64,000 nucleotides of DNA, from NCBI GenBank assembly GCA_964603785.1, contig CAZRWD010000010.1:24237-88236 (forward strand). Direction: 5' to 3'. The position numbers and the translations under genes were made by a program. This document shows positions 41,306-50,600 of this stretch, piece by piece (within the stretch, counting starts at the first letter, position 1; the number at the start of each line of letters is the position of its first letter). The DNA comes from CAZRWD01 sp964603785 (GTDB lineage: Bacteria > Fermentibacterota > Fermentibacteria > Fermentibacterales > Fermentibacteraceae). The notes below the pieces were generated by a model. It was given only the letters and a program-made list of their open reading frames with translations. It ran no database searches and was not told where the DNA came from.

Positions 41306-43592
41306 AGAGCGATTCGAGAGCCCTCGAGAGCCTGTCCAGCCTGAAGGGCTTCTGGATGAAGCCGTCGGGCCTGCAGATCCTGAGCTTGTCCTCGACCTGC
41401 TGCTCGCTGTAGCCGCTGGCGATCAGGACCTTCGCCGCCGGATCGATCCTCCTGATGGCCTCCAGCACCTCCGGTCCGTCCATGCCGGGCATGGCCAGGT
41501 CCAGGATGACGCAGTCGTAGCGCCTGTCGTCCTCCCTGTAGAACCTGAGGGCCTCCTGCCCCGATCCGGTGGAGTCGACGGAGAAGCCCAGCCTGTCGAG
41601 CATCCTCTCCAGGACGCTGCGGACTATCTCCTCGTCGTCTATCACAAGGACCCTGCCCGAGGGCTCGCGGCTCGCCCGGGAGGAATCGGCGGCCGGCCCG
41701 GCGCGGAGGTCGGCGGCGGCCGGGAGCAGCACCTTCACGGTCGTGCCGCTCCCCGGCTCGCTGTAGACCTTCACGGACCCGCCGTGCCCCCTCGCGATTC
41801 CCAGTACTGCGGCGAGACCGAGCCCCCTGCCGGGGCCCTTGGTGGAGTAGAAGGGGTCGAACAGCTTCTCCCTGCTCGCCGAGTCTATCCCGACGCCCGT
41901 GTCGGAGACCTCCAGGCAGACGAAGCTGCCGGGCTCCATGTGCTCGGGAAGATAGAGGCTCCTTATGTACTCCCTGTCGTAGAAGGCCGAGCTGGTCGCT
42001 ATCGTGACCATCCCGTCGGAGTTGCCCAGGGCCTCGACGGCGTTGGTCACGAGGCTGAAGACGACCTGTCCCAGCTGGGCGGCGTCTCCGTCCACCGGCG
42101 GGAGGTCCCGGGCCAGGTCGAGCCTGATCCTGGCGGACGCCGGCAGGTTTACCTTGAGGAGGTCGGAGACGTCCTCGATGAGCTGGCTGATGTCCAGGAG
42201 CTCGGCCCTGGAGCTTCCCCTGCCCGCATAGGCCAGCATCTGCCTGCACAGCTCCGCTGCCCTCCTCGCTGAACTGCTGATCTCGGTCAGGTGCGCCCTG
42301 GGGCCCGGAGGACAGCGCAGCTCGTCCAGGAGCATGTCCGCGTTCCCGAGGATGCCCATGAGGAGGTTGTTGAAGTCGTGGGCTATGCCTCCGGCCAGCA
42401 TGCCCAGGCTCTCGAACTTCTGCGTCCTGCCGAGCTGCTCCTCGAGGATCCGCTGCTCGTCGAGGCGCCGCCTGTTCTCCGTGATGTCCCTGACGACCGC
42501 TACGGCCCCCCTGAAGACCCCGTCGTGCATGACGGGGGTCAGTCTCGCGGCGAAGAACCTCTTGCCCCTCGAGAGCTTCAGCTCGTACTCGTACTCGGCA
42601 CGGAGCCCCCTCCTCGCGCTCTCCATCGCCTTCTCGAACTGCTCCACCAGGTTCGGGGGCATCACCTCCTCGAACCGCCTGCCGAGGAACTGGGCCGGGG
42701 GCATCAGCAGCTCGAGCCTCGGGGCGTTCACGAATACGAACCGGCCCTGCTCGTCGAACTTGAAGACCGAGTCGTCCATGGCCGAGAAGATGCTGCGGAG
42801 GAGGTCGTCGCTCTGTTCGACGCCCTCGGCCGCCCGCACCTGTTCGGTGATGTCCCTCATTATCCCCAGCACCAGGATCTCCCCGGGCCTGCCGAGCGAG
42901 ACGGTGCTGACCTCCACCTCGACCAGGTCACCGTCCTTCCTCACGACCTCCAGCCGGTACCGGGAGGGGATCTCCGCGCCGGCCTTGCGGGCCTGGAAGC
43001 GCTCCTCCATGAACTCCCTTGACCCGGGGGCGAGCAGCGTATTGTAGTCGAAGTCGCCGGAGGTGAGCTCTCCGAAGGCGTAGCCGGTTATCTCGCAGAA
43101 GCGGGGGTTCACGTACTCGTATCTCTTGCCGCGCAGGAGATAGATGGCATCGAAGCTGTTCTCGACTATCCCCCTGTAGAGGCGCTCGCTGTTCCTCAGG
43201 GCCTCCTCGGAGGCGATGCTCTTCGTCTCGTCGGTGAACAGCAGGAGCGTGCCGCCTGCGGGGTCATCGGAACCGGCGGGTGACGCGGTGAGCCTTATGT
43301 ACCTCTCCGAGCCGTTCCTGGAGATGAGGACGAGTGCGACCCTTCCAGGCTGCCCGTCCGGGCTCCCGGCCGCCGCGCGGGGCACTGCCGCGACCCTCCC
43401 GGTCAGGGGATCCTTCAGCCTCAGGACCGTCCCTGCAGGACGGCCCAGGGCTTCCGCTTCGGCATATCCGGTGAGCGAGCAGGCCGTCCGGTTCATGAAG
43501 GTGATCGCGCCCGAGGAATCGGTGGCCATGAGCGCACCGCCCAGCGATTCCAGCGCGCTCTCGATCAATCCGGTCCTGTCGGTCGGATCCAA
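41277..43592 (-). CDS. Hybrid histidine kinase (three PAS, HisKA-type, HATPase, receiver)
   Basis: The 771-residue soluble protein has three PAS domains (about 10-125, 140-255 and 260-375). A DHp helix follows with GGIAHDFNNLLMGILGN carrying the phospho-His, then a HATPase domain (VSDTGVGID, GRGLGLAAVLGIARG). The C-terminal receiver domain (about 650-770) has VIDDEEIVR, phosphoacceptor VILDLAMPGMDG and QKPF. The TTG at 43592 has GGAGGA just upstream. It lies 12 nt after the CASTOR/POLLUX-like channel gene, so it may respond to the same ionic or redox signal. No DNA-binding output is nearby. Confidence 0.93.
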   Translation of the reverse strand: MDPTDRTGLIESALESLGGALMATDSSGAITFMNRTACSLTGYAEAEALGRPAGTVLRLKDPLTGRVAAVPRAAAGSPDGQPGRVALVLISRNGSERYIRLTASPAGSDDPAGGTLLLFTDETKSIASEEALRNSERLYRGIVENSFDAIYLLRGKRYEYVNPRFCEITGYAFGELTSGDFDYNTLLAPGSREFMEERFQARKAGAEIPSRYRLEVVRKDGDLVEVEVSTVSLGRPGEILVLGIMRDITEQVRAAEGVEQSDDLLRSIFSAMDDSVFKFDEQGRFVFVNAPRLELLMPPAQFLGRRFEEVMPPNLVEQFEKAMESARRGLRAEYEYELKLSRGKRFFAARLTPVMHDGVFRGAVAVVRDITENRRRLDEQRILEEQLGRTQKFESLGMLAGGIAHDFNNLLMGILGNADMLLDELRCPPGPRAHLTEISSSARRAAELCRQMLAYAGRGSSRAELLDISQLIEDVSDLLKVNLPASARIRLDLARDLPPVDGDAAQLGQVVFSLVTNAVEALGNSDGMVTIATSSAFYDREYIRSLYLPEHMEPGSFVCLEVSDTGVGIDSASREKLFDPFYSTKGPGRGLGLAAVLGIARGHGGSVKVYSEPGSGTTVKVLLPAAADLRAGPAADSSRASREPSGRVLVIDDEEIVRSVLERMLDRLGFSVDSTGSGQEALRFYREDDRRYDCVILDLAMPGMDGPEVLEAIRRIDPAAKVLIASGYSEQQVEDKLRICRPDGFIQKPFRLDRLSRALESLFMRDTPGPE

Positions 43593-43604
43593 TGTGTCCT
43601 CCGG

Positions 43605-45488
43605 TCAGTCCTCCGCCAGGACGATGACCCTGTCGGTCCCGGACAGGGTCACCGGTTCCGACTTCACGGGATTCACGAAGATGCCTCCCGAGAGCGTGCC
43701 GTTCCTGCCCGAGGTCCTGTAGCCTATGGCGGTCTCGCCCTTCCTCGCCGCGCTCGCCACGATGGTGTGGAAGTCCACGGGCACGCCCGTCCTGACGTAC
43801 AGGCCCGCAGGTCTGAGATAGACCTCGGAGCCCTCGGGATCGAACAGGTCGGCGAAGACCGCCTTGAGCTCCCTGTTCTCGGCGACCTGCGAGAGCATGA
43901 GGCTCACGAGCTTGTCGCTCACGATGAAGTCGTCGGTCTGTGAGACCTCCGCGAGCTCGCGGTTCCGGTCGTCGAGCATCTCCGTCACTATCGAATACGG
44001 GAACCCCATGTTCTGCCTGATGTCCCTGAGATGCAGAAGGGTGATGAGGGTTCGAGCATCGGCCTTCTGGGGCTCCAGATGGTCGGAGTAGCTCTGGACT
44101 ATCACGTGCTGGAACCGTCCGAGATCGAGCGAGTCCAGCACTGACCGGTCCGTGGTGCAGGCGGTCATCGTGGAGAGGGTGAGGTTGTCACAGCTGACCT
44201 GGGACTCCAGGTCGCCCGGGTCCATTCCGGGAGAAGCCACCAGCAGCAGTTCGGAACCGGCCGACACGTAGCCGTCCAGCTCGCGGATGATGGTCGGGAC
44301 CCTCCTGTTGTAGCCCAGGATGAGCGTCCTCTCGGGTCCGCGGACCTCGCGGGGCGAATCCACGAGGAGATCCTCGCGGACGGCCGGGCGGGGCCGCCCC
44401 GAGAGCCTTATCGTGTCGTCGTCCGCGGAGATGACCACCACCATGTCCCCGTCGCCGATGACGGTGTCTCCCGGAGGGTTGATCATCACCCCCCCGTCGG
44501 CGCGTCTGATGCCTATAAGCGAGGAGTCCTCGTAGGAATGGAGCGCGTCGGAGTATCTCAACCCTGCCAGGGCCGGCTCGTGCCTGAAGTAGATCTCGTC
44601 CCCTCCGAAGTCGAGCAGCTCGGTGTAGACTATCGACAGCCCCGACTGGCGGCAGGTCTGTGCGGAGATCCTGGAGATCATGTCGCCGGCCAGTATCAGC
44701 TGTACCTCGTCCCCGCCGACCATCTCGGCCACGGACAGGTTCTCCGGGTCGCGCAGGACCCCCACGATGTGATAGGGCGACTTCTTCCTGGCGGGGTTGT
44801 TGACCAGTGCGAGCACGGTCTTGATCACGCACGAGTCGGGGTCGCCGTTCTCGGGGGGCAGGATGATTATCGAACGGGCGTCCCTGTGGTTCACTATCTC
44901 GAGGTCGACCAGCTCGATGGGGCTGCCCGTCCTGCAGACCACCCGGGTGGTCCTGGTGTCGGGGATTCGGGAGCGGATCTCGTCCTCCATCTCCACCTTG
45001 TCCACCTCGGCCATGACCGCGATGCACGAGTGCTTCTGGTTGGAGTTGGCCTCCACCAGCTCGGAGATGACGGTGAAGATCTGGGAGTTCCATCCGAGGA
45101 TGATGGTGTGGTTGCGCTCGGCCACGAACGAGCGGCCCTTCCTGAGCTGCTCCAGCTTCGCATCGATGCCGTTGGTGATAATCCCGATGAGAGTGCCGAC
45201 CACGAATATCCCGCCCACCGTCACGGCCAGCATGGACAGGAGGAAGAGCACCGGACCCTCGTCCCCGCCCATGGTCCCGGGATCGAGGGTTCTCATCAGG
45301 CCGGCCCATGCTATCTGGACGAAGTTGCGGCCCTCGGGGTCGGCCCCGGAGGCGCGGACCAGCGTGGCGACCAGGATCACGAGGAGCATGGTGATGATGA
45401 ACAGCATCACTATCATCGCGCCGGTCCCGCGGGAGGTCATGTTGTCGAACCAGTAGCGGAACCGCCTCTTCAATCCGATGTCGGACAT
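43605..45488 (-). CDS. CASTOR/POLLUX-like ion channel with two Rossmann-type regulatory domains
   Basis: The 627-residue protein has two or three membrane helices with a pore-like segment LMRTLDPGTMGGDEG (about 60-75). NHTIILGWNSQIFTVISEL begins the first RCK/TrkA-N-like domain, and RTLILGYNRRVPTIIREL begins a second one at about 370. This matches bacterial relatives of the plant nuclear channels CASTOR and POLLUX and of potassium channels with RCK domains. The ATG at 45488 is preceded by GGAGG. It lies 21 nt after the partner membrane gene and 12 nt before the hybrid kinase gene. Confidence 0.85.
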   Translation of the reverse strand: MSDIGLKRRFRYWFDNMTSRGTGAMIVMLFIITMLLVILVATLVRASGADPEGRNFVQIAWAGLMRTLDPGTMGGDEGPVLFLLSMLAVTVGGIFVVGTLIGIITNGIDAKLEQLRKGRSFVAERNHTIILGWNSQIFTVISELVEANSNQKHSCIAVMAEVDKVEMEDEIRSRIPDTRTTRVVCRTGSPIELVDLEIVNHRDARSIIILPPENGDPDSCVIKTVLALVNNPARKKSPYHIVGVLRDPENLSVAEMVGGDEVQLILAGDMISRISAQTCRQSGLSIVYTELLDFGGDEIYFRHEPALAGLRYSDALHSYEDSSLIGIRRADGGVMINPPGDTVIGDGDMVVVISADDDTIRLSGRPRPAVREDLLVDSPREVRGPERTLILGYNRRVPTIIRELDGYVSAGSELLLVASPGMDPGDLESQVSCDNLTLSTMTACTTDRSVLDSLDLGRFQHVIVQSYSDHLEPQKADARTLITLLHLRDIRQNMGFPYSIVTEMLDDRNRELAEVSQTDDFIVSDKLVSLMLSQVAENRELKAVFADLFDPEGSEVYLRPAGLYVRTGVPVDFHTIVASAARKGETAIGYRTSGRNGTLSGGIFVNPVKSEPVTLSGTDRVIVLAED

Positions 45489-45509
45489 CGCGACCTCCGG
45501 TTCGTCGGG

Positions 45510-46298
45510 TCACTCGACGGGCTGTGCCTTGGAATGCCTCTCGATCGTGATGATACCCTTGATGCTCTCCAGCCTGCGGGACTTCCTGCCGATCCCCCAC
45601 ACGAGGAGCTGCTGGGGGGGGCGCCTTATGTCGTGGAAGCTGACGGTGATCTTCCCGAAACCGAGGAGCCGCTCGGGAAGGTCACCCGTGTCGATGATCG
45701 TGTCGTACTCCTCCCTCGAGACATGGTCGCCGCTCTCGGTGGGACCCTTCTGGAGGTTGACGTAGTTGGGGGTGAAGACGACGTAGTTGAACAGCCCCCT
45801 GATCCATGAGACGCCGATGGCCGTGAGGAAGACCAGGCTGAATACGAGATAGGCCACCCCGTTCAGCTCGGCGTCCATTCCGCCTATCGAGTCGAAGAAG
45901 CCTTCCAGCCAGTCGATGTAGTGCATCCAGAGCATCGCGCCGGCCAGGAAGAACACGAAGATGAGCAGCTCCTTCATGCCCACCTCGTACTCCTCGATGA
46001 GGAAGTTAAAGAGGAAGACCACGAACCAGATCGCCCCCAGGGCGCCCGGCCGGACTCCCAGGAGCGACAGGACGAAGAACAGGAGGGAGAGGATCACGGT
46101 GGGGAAGTAGATGATCTTCCTGGTCCAGCCGAACACCACCAGATGCTCGGAGATGTCGGGGTCGGCCCGGAGCTGGCGCTCCATCTCGATCCTGGTCCTC
46201 ACACTCCTGCGCATGAGCAGCCAGACGGTCACTCCGGCCGCGACGAGGACGAAGGGCGCGATGAAGACGATCACCTGGGCAAGACTCCAGTCGCTCAT
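45510..46298 (-). CDS. Conserved membrane protein cotranscribed with the CASTOR/POLLUX-like channel
   Basis: The 262-residue protein has one N-terminal helix, a cluster of four helices (about 60-165) and a soluble C-terminal region (FNYVVFTPNYVNLQKGPTE, FGKITVSFHDIRR) that looks like a bacterial PH-type domain. I cannot name a family. The ATG at 46298 is preceded by GGGAGGG. Its position ahead of a channel gene suggests a subunit or regulator. A TATGCT element at 46346-46341 on the minus strand is a possible -10, with a poor -35. Confidence 0.55.
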   Translation of the reverse strand: MSDWSLAQVIVFIAPFVLVAAGVTVWLLMRRSVRTRIEMERQLRADPDISEHLVVFGWTRKIIYFPTVILSLLFFVLSLLGVRPGALGAIWFVVFLFNFLIEEYEVGMKELLIFVFFLAGAMLWMHYIDWLEGFFDSIGGMDAELNGVAYLVFSLVFLTAIGVSWIRGLFNYVVFTPNYVNLQKGPTESGDHVSREEYDTIIDTGDLPERLLGFGKITVSFHDIRRPPQQLLVWGIGRKSRRLESIKGIITIERHSKAQPVE

Positions 46299-46402
46299 TT
46301 TCCCTCCCGGTTCGGACGGTCTGCCGGATGTCCAGGGTCAAGCATAATCAGCCCCGGGCGGAGAAGTCCAAGCCCCCTCCACCGGCAGGAGAAGCCCGGT
46401 GG

Positions 46403-46431
46403 TTGACATGCTGCATCCTCATGCATAAAAA
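46403..46431 (+). promoter_or_regulatory. Strong promoter for the small secreted coiled-coil protein gene
   Basis: A perfect TTGACA (46403-46408) is followed by a 17-nt spacer and TAAAAA (46426-46431). Transcription is expected near 46438, followed by a 36-nt leader with AGGAGG at 46462-46467. This is the closest match to a consensus -35 in the window. Confidence 0.65.
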
Positions 46432-46473
46432 CAGCCGTCGCCCATTGTTCAACCGATCTCCAGGAGGACTGCA

Positions 46474-46884
46474 GTGCATCTGATCATTGCCGCCATCGTA
46501 GGCTTCGGCGTCCCTTCCGTGCCCGACACACCCGAGGTCCCCGCCCTCCCCGACATCGAGATCCCCGGCATCCAGGTCCTCGAGGACCTCGCCGTCGAGC
46601 TGGACGAGCTCAGCGCCTCGCTTGCCGAGCTCGAGACCATCGTCCCCGAGATCGGCGTCATCGACGAGGCCTCGGCATACCTGCGGGACCTGTCGGATAC
46701 GGAGGAGATCTCGGAAGAGCTCGCCGGCAGGCTCGAGACCTACCGGACCGAGCTCGTCGAGGCCCGTGACCGCATAGCATCCGTGGTCGGCGACCTCGAC
46801 TCCAGGCTGGACGTCGTCCGGTCGAGGGTCGACGAGGTCCGCTCCGAGCTCGAGGAGGTCTCCGCGGCGCTCGGCGCCGACTGA
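46474..46884 (+). CDS. Small secreted acidic coiled-coil protein
   Basis: The 136-residue protein has a short hydrophobic N-terminus (MHLIIAAIVGFGVPS), a Pro-rich linker (VPDTPEVPALPDIEIPG) and then heptad-patterned helices to the end (VELDELSASLAELETIVPE, LDSRLDVVRSRVDEVRSEL). It is very acidic. No family is recognised. The GTG at 46474 has a perfect AGGAGG six nt upstream and a near-consensus promoter. It probably forms an extracytoplasmic helical bundle, perhaps an abundant structural or spacer protein. It is followed after 51 nt by a Cys-rich protein gene. Confidence 0.7.
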   Translation: MHLIIAAIVGFGVPSVPDTPEVPALPDIEIPGIQVLEDLAVELDELSASLAELETIVPEIGVIDEASAYLRDLSDTEEISEELAGRLETYRTELVEARDRIASVVGDLDSRLDVVRSRVDEVRSELEEVSAALGAD

Positions 46885-46935
46885 GAGCCATACCCTGCAG
46901 AGCGATCCCGGAGGGTGTCTCCAGGAGGAGGGGCC

Positions 46936-47655
46936 TTGCCCGAACTGACCGACTTCGAGACGCAGTGGCTCGACAAGCTGTGGAAGGCTCTCGAGGAGCG
47001 CGCGGGCGCAGATGCGGCCGAGGATGTGATGCGCCGTGCGGGCGATCCTCCGGGTGCCCGCACGGCCTCTCCGGAGACCGCGTGCTGGACTGGCAGGGTG
47101 ATCGCCCTGGTCGGCGGGCTGCTGGGCGAGGAGGGCATCCGCGATGTGATGTCGGGATGCTCGTGCAGCTATCCGCCCGACTGGCTCGCCGCCGCCCGGG
47201 AGGCCTACCTCGCGGACGGAGACATCCGCGATGCCCACAGGGTACTCTCCGAGCAGACCAGGCACCTCCTCGAGGGCCCTCTGGGGCTGCCCCGGGAGCT
47301 CGCCGACGAGCTCCTCGACAAGGGCTGGGGGACTGCAGGCGTTCTCGGCGATGAAGGCATAACCGTGACCAAGATCCCCAAGAGCGGCTATCTCAGGGAC
47401 TACCTGCGGGAGACCGATCCGGTAGAGCGACGCAGGATCTACTGCCACTGCCCCAGGGTGCGGGATGCGGTTGGGACCGACTCGGCCGTGGATCCTGCCT
47501 ACTGCTTCTGCGGAGGCGGGTTCTACGGGGGCATCTGGGAGGGGATCCTCGGCCGGCCGGTGAGGGTGGAGCCGCTCTCGACCGTCATGGCGGGCGGCGA
47601 CCTCTGCAGGTTCCTGATCCACACCGGAGATCCCGGCCGGACGGGAGGGGCCTAG
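46936..47655 (+). CDS. Cysteine-rich conserved protein (DUF6144-like)
   Basis: The 239-residue protein has clustered Cys: MSGCSCSYPPD (about 75), IYCHCPRVRD (about 180) and AYCFCGGGFYGGIWEGILG (about 200), followed by PVRVEPLSTVMAGGDLCRFLI. The pattern resembles small-molecule-binding V4R/DUF6144-type proteins, but the assignment is weak. The paired Cys may bind a metal or cluster. The TTG at 46936, seven nt after AGGAGG, is preferred over a GTG at 46915. Its last four bp overlap the convergent six-PAS kinase stop. Confidence 0.55.
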   Translation: MPELTDFETQWLDKLWKALEERAGADAAEDVMRRAGDPPGARTASPETACWTGRVIALVGGLLGEEGIRDVMSGCSCSYPPDWLAAAREAYLADGDIRDAHRVLSEQTRHLLEGPLGLPRELADELLDKGWGTAGVLGDEGITVTKIPKSGYLRDYLRETDPVERRRIYCHCPRVRDAVGTDSAVDPAYCFCGGGFYGGIWEGILGRPVRVEPLSTVMAGGDLCRFLIHTGDPGRTGGA

Positions 47656-50600
47656 CCCTCCAGGGCGAGCCTCACCTTCCTGAGCAGTCCGTCGATGGTG
47701 AAGGGCTTCTGGAGGAAGCTGACGCCGTCGTCCAGCAGCCCGTGATGCGCAACGATGTCATCCGTGTAGCCCGAAACGTACAGGACCCTCACCTCCGGAC
47801 AGACCGACTTCACCGCTTCGTAGACCTGACCGCCGCTCATCACGGGCATGACCACATCCGTCAGGAGCAGGTCGATGCAGCCCCGTTCCGCGGCCAGGCC
47901 GCCGGCCGACACCGCATCGGGGGCCTCGACGACTTCGAAGCCGCTCTGCCGGAGGATCCGGCACATCAGGAGGCGCACCGGCTCGTCGTCCTCCACCACC
48001 ATGACGGTCGCCCCGCCCCCGGGCGGGCCGGGTTCCGGCAAGGCCTGCGCCGGTGATGCAGCGTCCTGCCCGCTTACGGGCAGGTAGATCCTGAAGGTCG
48101 TGCCCCTGCCGGGCTCGGAGTAGACGGCGATGTGGCCCCCGTGCTGCTTGACGATCCCGTAGACGGTCGACAGCCCGAGACCGGTCCCCCTGCCGACGTC
48201 CTTCGTGGTGTAGAACGGTTCGAAGATGTGCTTGAGGACCTCGTCGTCCATCCCGGCTCCGGTGTCGCTCACCGAGAGCAGGACGTGCAGACCGGGGCTG
48301 ACCTCCGGGTGGGTGGATGCGTATTCGTAGTCCAGGATGCAGTTCGATGTCGTTATGACCAGCCTGCCTCCGGACGGCATGGCATCCCTCGCGTTCACCG
48401 CCAGGTTCATGAGCACCTGCTCGATCTGCGTCACGTCGGCCTGGATCAGTCCGAGCCCGGGCTCGAGGCTGGTCGTGATGTGCACATCCTCGCCTATCAG
48501 GCGCTCGAGTATGCTGGCGAAGTCGTCTATCAGCTCGTTGAGGTTCACGTTCCTCATCACGAGTAGCTGCTTGCGGCCGAAGGCCAGGAGCTGGTGGGTC
48601 AGGTCGCGGGCGCGCTCGCCCGCCTTCTTCACTTCCTGGATCGAGTTCCTCAGTGGCGTGTCCAGCTTCGGGAGGTCCTCCAGCACGAGCTCGACATGGC
48701 CCAGTATCACAGTCAGGAGATTGTTGAAATCGTGGGCCACGCCGCCTGCCAGCCTGCCGACCGACTCCATCTTCTGCGCCAGGTTGAGCTGCTCCCTCAG
48801 GCTGCGTTCGAGCTCCTCGGACCTGATGCGGGCGGTGATGTCCCGCGCGACTCCGAGTATCCCCGTGATGGTGCCGTCGGTGCTCTTCAGCGGGACCAGC
48901 CAGGTTCCCAGCCAGCACGGCGCCCCGTGGAACTCGGCGTCGTTCTCGATGTAGACGGGCTCGCCGCTCTCGAAGAGACCGGCCAGGCTCCTCCCCTGCC
49001 TCTCGGCGATCCCCATGGGGAAGAAGTCCGACCTCGGCCTTCCGACCGCGTCCGGGGGATCGACGCCGAGAGCCCTCGACGCGGTCGTGTTGACGTAGGT
49101 GATACGGTCCTCGCGGTCTATCACGAAGATCATGTCCCGTGCGGCCTCCGCGAGTATCCTGTAGCGCTCCTCGCTCTCCTTCAGAGCCTCCTCGGCGGCC
49201 TTCCTGGTGCTGATGTCCTCGGTCAGGATGACGACGCGCTCCACTTCGCCGTCCGGGCCGGGTATCGCATAGAAGTGCTGGGACACCCAGGTCGCGGACC
49301 CGGGGCGCCTGCCGCTCGTACGCATCTCGGGGATGTTGAGGGTGCCCCCCTTCTCGTAGACCTCCCGGACCCTCCCGGTCCAGTCGGCCAGGTAGCCGTC
49401 GCGGTCGTCGAGGCAGAGCCTGTCCCTCTCCCTGTTCATGTCCTCGAGCACGTCCTCGTTCGACATCGCCCAGATCCTCTGCCAGGCCTTGTTGTGGGAG
49501 AGGAGCCTCCCCCTGCTCGTCCTGACCGATATGCCGATGGGCGATTCCACGATGAGCGTCCTGTCGAACTCCTCGCTCCTCCTGAGGGCATCCTCGGCCG
49601 CGAGCTGCTCCGTGACGTCCTCGAGGGTGGCGACGACGCCGGCAAGGCCCCCGGAGTCGTCGTCCAGGGGCGAGGCGTTGATCGAGACGACCCTGCGCCC
49701 GGAGGGGGTGGCCACCGAGAAGCGGGTGCCGATCACGGGCGAGCGGCTCGCCACGACCCTCGACAGGGGAAGCTCCTCCGCCGGAACGGGCCGGTCGTCG
49801 GGATACCTGGGGTCGAAGACGGGATCGTCGTGACTCCTCCCGACCAGATGGTCCATGGGCACGCCGAGGATCTCCGAGGTCCTCCTGTTGCAGTACCGGA
49901 GCATCCCGTCGGTCCCGTACAGGAGTATCCCCGCGGGACTCGCCCTGTAGATGCTCGTGAGAAGGTCCCTCTCGCGCTTCAGCGCATTCTCGGCGGACAC
50001 CCTGGAGCTGATGTCCCTTACATACTCGATGACCCCGGTCACCTCGCCGGAGGTCTCGTCGATCAGCGGGAAGGCGAAGAGCTCGAGCCAGCCGGTGACC
50101 GAACCGCCCTCACCGGTCAGCGGGACGATGTCGGACTGGGCCGTGCGCGTATCCAGCGCCCGCCGGCTGGGACAGACCACGCAGGGCTCGCTCCTGAGAT
50201 GATAGGCCTCGTAGCACTTCTTGGCCTCGAGCGGCATGGCGTGGGTGTACCACCGCTCCATCGCCGTGTTCACCCGGATGATCCTCAGATCCCTGTCGAG
50301 GACGCTGATCCCGTCCTGCACGCTTGAGAAGAGGTTCTCCAGGAGTCTCTCGTTCTCCCTGATGCGCCTGTCGGCCCGTATCCTCTCGGAATTGTCCAGC
50401 GCGATGAAGGTCCTGCCCTGTTCCGGACTCGCGGGATTCAGCAGCGCCGAGTTGAGTATGACTTCCACCGTGCCGCCGTCTCCGCCGCGGAGCACGGTCT
50501 CGGCCGATCCGGTCCTGCCCCCGGCGAGCATTCCCTCGAGGGCGGCCATGACCCGGTCGTGCTCGCCCTGGGATTCGAAAACGACTGCGGTGGGCGAGCC

